A stretch of 43,957 nt of DNA, taken from assembly GCF_000411255.1 (NCBI RefSeq), contig NZ_KE150412.1, forward strand, positions 1,833,657 through 1,877,613, written 5' to 3'. The notes under the pieces are model-generated. The model did not search any database. It was given only the letters and a program-made list of their open reading frames with translations, and was not told where the DNA came from. The stretch is from Paenibacillus sp. HGH0039 (GTDB lineage Bacteria; Bacillota; Bacilli; Paenibacillales; NBRC-103111). A program made the translations under genes and the position numbers. The first letter of the stretch is position 1, and the number at the start of each line of letters is the position of its first letter. Positions 41,857-43,957 of the stretch are shown piece after piece.

Positions 41857-43254
41857 ATGAACGCATCTATACGGCTTAACGCGACCCGGTTCGGCTCTCT
41901 CCTTGCCGCAGGCGCTCTGCTTCTAACGGTGTGGTCAGGCCCGGCTTACGGACAAGAAGCGAGTGTTCCGGCAGCTGCCGCTCTCCGGACGGCGGAGCAA
42001 ACCACCCTTTTATCCGAGGAATACCGGCAGTTCTTGAAAGACCAGTTCGGCTATACATTGCCGTCCTCACCGACAAAGGGCGACTTTGTTAAGGCTCTGG
42101 CCGCTGTTCTTAACCTGGAGCCGTCAGACAAACCGAATCCTTTTCAGGACATTAAGGAAAGCAGTCCCTATTACAAATCCGCTCTTGCATTGTACGAAAA
42201 AGGAATCCTCACCCAAGACCGGCTTGATGGCGATCAGCCCCTTACCCAGAGCACTGCCGTGTACATGGCCGTGAAAGCAGCCGGCTTAAAAGAACTCGCC
42301 TACACCTATCCCGCCGAGAAAGCGGCACGTTCGCTCGCCAAGCTTCATGCGGACGATGAAATCCCGCAGTTGACGCCGCAGGCCGCCCAGGAACTTGCCG
42401 CAGCCGCGGATACGGAGCTTCTGCCCGCCGGACTGCATGACGCTTTTCAGCGTAACGAGCCTGCCTCCGTCTCTTACGCGGAAATTTTGCTCGGACGCGT
42501 GCTGGAACTGCAGGGCCTGTACAAGCATGAGCTGGGCCGGGTCTCCGATCCCGACATACTCCGCAAGGTACGCGACGCATGGAATGTGCAAAACCTGATC
42601 CAGCAGCCCGATCTGCAAACCATCGTGGACAAAGCGCTGCAAGCCGATCTGATTACCGGCTACAACGTAAAAGACGACCGGTATACGCCTCACTTTGACA
42701 GAGAGCGCTCCCTTACATACGGACACAGCGAAATTGATCACGCCCTTCAGCTAATCGGACTGCTCCGCAGTGAAAATATCGATGCCCGCGTCCAACTGGA
42801 GCCGAAAACCTCTGCTTTTATTTATTTGAAAGAATGGGGCGAGCCCGTTCAAACCGACGATTACAAAGTTGTGAAGATCGACAACGGGAACTACATAGCC
42901 TATGCCAAGGAATATGACCTTTCATTCGAGTTCGCGACAGCCGGGCAAAAAGACCGGTTCCAGGAAATCGTCCTGAAATACGCCAAGAAGAACAGTGAAG
43001 ACCAGAGCGGCCTTATTGCTCATTCTTGGTGGCAGCCGCTGTATTATTCTCGGACCGAGCTGCCGGATTACAAAGTCATTGCCAACAATAAAATCACTAA
43101 GGGCCACTACTATGCCCAAACCTTTTCCCTGGCCGACAAGCCTGAAGCCATTGCGGAGGGCATCCGCAAAATCAGCCCGGCTACCAAGGTTGAGTCTTAC
43201 CGGTTTTGGGTCGACGAACCTTTTTACAACTATTTGATCGGGGAATATAAGTAA
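41857..43254 (+). CDS. Secreted protein with SLH-like repeats
   Basis: The 465-residue protein has a signal peptide (about 1-32, ending PAYGQE) and a region resembling S-layer-homology repeats (about 50-140). That region includes NPFQDIKESSPYYKSALALYEKGIL and PLTQSTAVYMAVKAAGL, matching the F-x-D...A-x-x-x-G-I and T-R-A-E/A patterns. SLH domains bind pyruvylated wall polymers, so surface attachment is likely, but the TRAE motif is degenerate (TQST). The remainder (about 225-465) has no domain I recognise. The ATG has AAAGGGGTT nine bases upstream. It is driven by the promoter at 41769. Confidence 0.8.
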   Translation: MNASIRLNATRFGSLLAAGALLLTVWSGPAYGQEASVPAAAALRTAEQTTLLSEEYRQFLKDQFGYTLPSSPTKGDFVKALAAVLNLEPSDKPNPFQDIKESSPYYKSALALYEKGILTQDRLDGDQPLTQSTAVYMAVKAAGLKELAYTYPAEKAARSLAKLHADDEIPQLTPQAAQELAAAADTELLPAGLHDAFQRNEPASVSYAEILLGRVLELQGLYKHELGRVSDPDILRKVRDAWNVQNLIQQPDLQTIVDKALQADLITGYNVKDDRYTPHFDRERSLTYGHSEIDHALQLIGLLRSENIDARVQLEPKTSAFIYLKEWGEPVQTDDYKVVKIDNGNYIAYAKEYDLSFEFATAGQKDRFQEIVLKYAKKNSEDQSGLIAHSWWQPLYYSRTELPDYKVIANNKITKGHYYAQTFSLADKPEAIAEGIRKISPATKVESYRFWVDEPFYNYLIGEYK

Positions 43255-43295
43255 AAAGATATCCGTATAAACCCCTAAGTCTATCTGTAAAAACA

Positions 43296-43348
43296 GAACC
43301 CTCAGAGGGAGAAAAGGCGGCGAGCCAATTCTCCCTGCGAGGGTTTTT
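43296..43348 (+). terminator. Intrinsic terminator of the SLH-like gene
   Basis: AACCCTC and GAGGGTT enclose an inner AGGGAGAA/TTCTCCCT stem; TTTTTG follows, about 45 bases past the stop. Confidence 0.85.
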
Positions 43349-43354
43349 GAGCTG

Positions 43355-43385
43355 AAAAAAAACTCTCTGCCGCAAGACAGAGAGC
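43355..43385 (-). terminator. Intrinsic terminator of the collagen-like gene
   Basis: On the minus strand CTCTCTG, eight bases, CAGAGAG are followed by TTTTTTTT, about 25 bases past the 43409 stop. Confidence 0.92.
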
Positions 43386-43408
43386 CTGGAAAAGAAAGCG
43401 AACGCGGG

Positions 43409-43957
43409 TTAATCCAATTTTTCTACCGTGATCTGGGCGTTCGTTCCCGTACCACTGAGCGTTAACGTCAAACCGGACACGGAAACCGTAAGGCTTCCCG
43501 TCGTTACCGCCTGGAAGAGCAGATCGCCTGTCAATACGCCTCCCGCCAATGCCAGTGAAAATACCGTGGCACTCGGCTGCGGCACTGCCGTCCCGCTGAA
43601 ACTTGCGGCCACCGAAGACAGCAGGCTGAGCGTTCCCGTATAGATGAGAAAACTTACCCGGTAATAGCCCGGTTCGTTGATCAGAAAAGTCGTCGTCGGC
43701 TCAGCCGGACTGAACGTAATAGCCGTGCCGTATTGGACGCCGGCCGTGTTGAACGGAACCAGTCCCCCTGCGGTGACCGATGTCCCTCCCGTATTTCTCC
43801 GGCTGGCAAACGAAGTGAGGCCGGTTCCCGCTGCGCCGTCGGCGCCCGTGGCTCCAGTCGGTCCGGTCGCACCTGTGGCTCCGTCGGCTCCCGTTGCACC
43901 TGTTGCCCCGTCGGCTCCCGTTGCTCCTGTTGCTCCATCGGCTCCGGTTGCTCCTGT
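43409..43957 (-). CDS. Collagen-like BclA-type exosporium protein, 3' part
   Basis: The frame is open from the right window edge to the stop at 43409, about 182 codons without a start, so the 5' part lies outside. The N-terminal visible part is a collagen-like Gly-x-y tract (GAT, GAD, GPT triplets, 43824-43957). It is followed by a globular C-terminal domain of about 138 residues, with [39 protein letters not shown] and [18 protein letters not shown]. The layout matches BclA-type spore-surface glycoproteins, whose C-terminal domain trimerises with a C1q/TNF-like fold. Thr in GAT triplets would be glycosylated in such proteins. Confidence 0.85.
   Translation of the reverse strand, partial: TGATGADGATGATGADGATGATGADGATGATGPTGATGADGAAGTGLTSFASRRNTGGTSVTAGGLVPFNTAGVQYGTAITFSPAEPTTTFLINEPGYYRVSFLIYTGTLSLLSSVAASFSGTAVPQPSATVFSLALAGGVLTGDLLFQAVTTGSLTVSVSGLTLTLSGTGTNAQITVEKLD
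43824..43957 (-). repeat. Collagen-type tandem repeat with 27-base period
   Basis: On the minus strand the protein reads GAT-GAD-GAT in nine-residue units, giving an approximate 27-base period with a GPT variant near the end. The array continues beyond the right edge. Confidence 0.85.

Noticed and set aside
43681-43938. 85-codon minus-strand frame rich in Gln, Glu, Arg and Pro
   Set aside because: It is an off-frame reading of the collagen-like repeat; the Gly-x-y frame continues to the real stop at 43409.

Overview
The window looks like chromosomal DNA of an endospore-forming member of the Paenibacillaceae, most likely Paenibacillus or a close relative. The 16S rRNA 5' end at the left edge is of the Bacillales type. 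TTG and GTG starts behind strong AGGAGG-type ribosome sites are common. Spore genes are present (YyaC, a YheC/YheD-type ATP-grasp protein, a SleL/YaaH-like GH18 protein, a BclA-like collagen protein), and so are Gram-positive envelope families (copper-amine-oxidase stalk domain, SLH-like repeats, DUF2167, amidase_6). I see no phage, insertion sequence, tRNA or CRISPR array. Gene density is high and most genes end in clear intrinsic terminators.

Layout. 1-412: 5' end of a 16S rRNA gene with leader and promoter, read leftwards. 648-1541: a broken YgxA-like nucleotidyltransferase gene, then ygzB. 2139-4486: GH18 spore-lytic-type protein and perR. 4510-7367: a leftward operon of ECF sigma factor, small membrane protein (possible anti-sigma), TM2-like membrane protein and DUF4097 protein. 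7458-12147: MgtC, GNAT and the gatCAB operon. 12321-15021: a conserved small protein, an M24 peptidase and a Pro/His-rich YjcZ-like protein. 15180-17148: an operon of DedA, a thioredoxin-fold protein and an MBL hydrolase ending in an unusually elaborate hairpin. 17497-20370: rightward genes for a cupredoxin, a small unknown, a secreted polysaccharide deacetylase and a TSUP permease. 20452-26972: SDR-like oxidoreductase, IsdG/HmoB-like monooxygenase, DUF2167 and amidase_6 proteins, an atypical winged-helix regulator and a stalk-domain protein. 27092-31831: a small unknown, an ABC exporter, yyaC and a GT2 glycosyltransferase. 31930-37941: a 31-residue peptide gene, cutC, GNAT, an Sm-like protein in hairpin-rich surroundings, hisJ, a FixH/YtkA lipoprotein, a KGG stress protein and a SolA-type oxidase. 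38095-38318: a collapsed manganese catalase gene. 38401-43957: panD, a YheC/D protein, a GT4 glycosyltransferase, gcvH, an SLH-like secreted protein and the 3' end of a collagen-like exosporium gene.

Functionally the window mixes housekeeping (rRNA, Glu/Asp-tRNA amidotransferase, pantothenate, glycine cleavage) with envelope stress, secretion and sporulation. The most notable observations are gene decay (manganese catalase remnant with an internal deletion; multiply frameshifted nucleotidyltransferase; a possible one-base slip at the start of the YheC/D gene), a dense set of perfect hairpins at 34498-34713, a nested hairpin with a UUCG loop at 15180-15294, and a tiny membrane-peptide gene at 31930-32025. 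No clearly new multi-gene system is evident; the ECF/DUF4097 operon is the nearest to an uncharacterised one.
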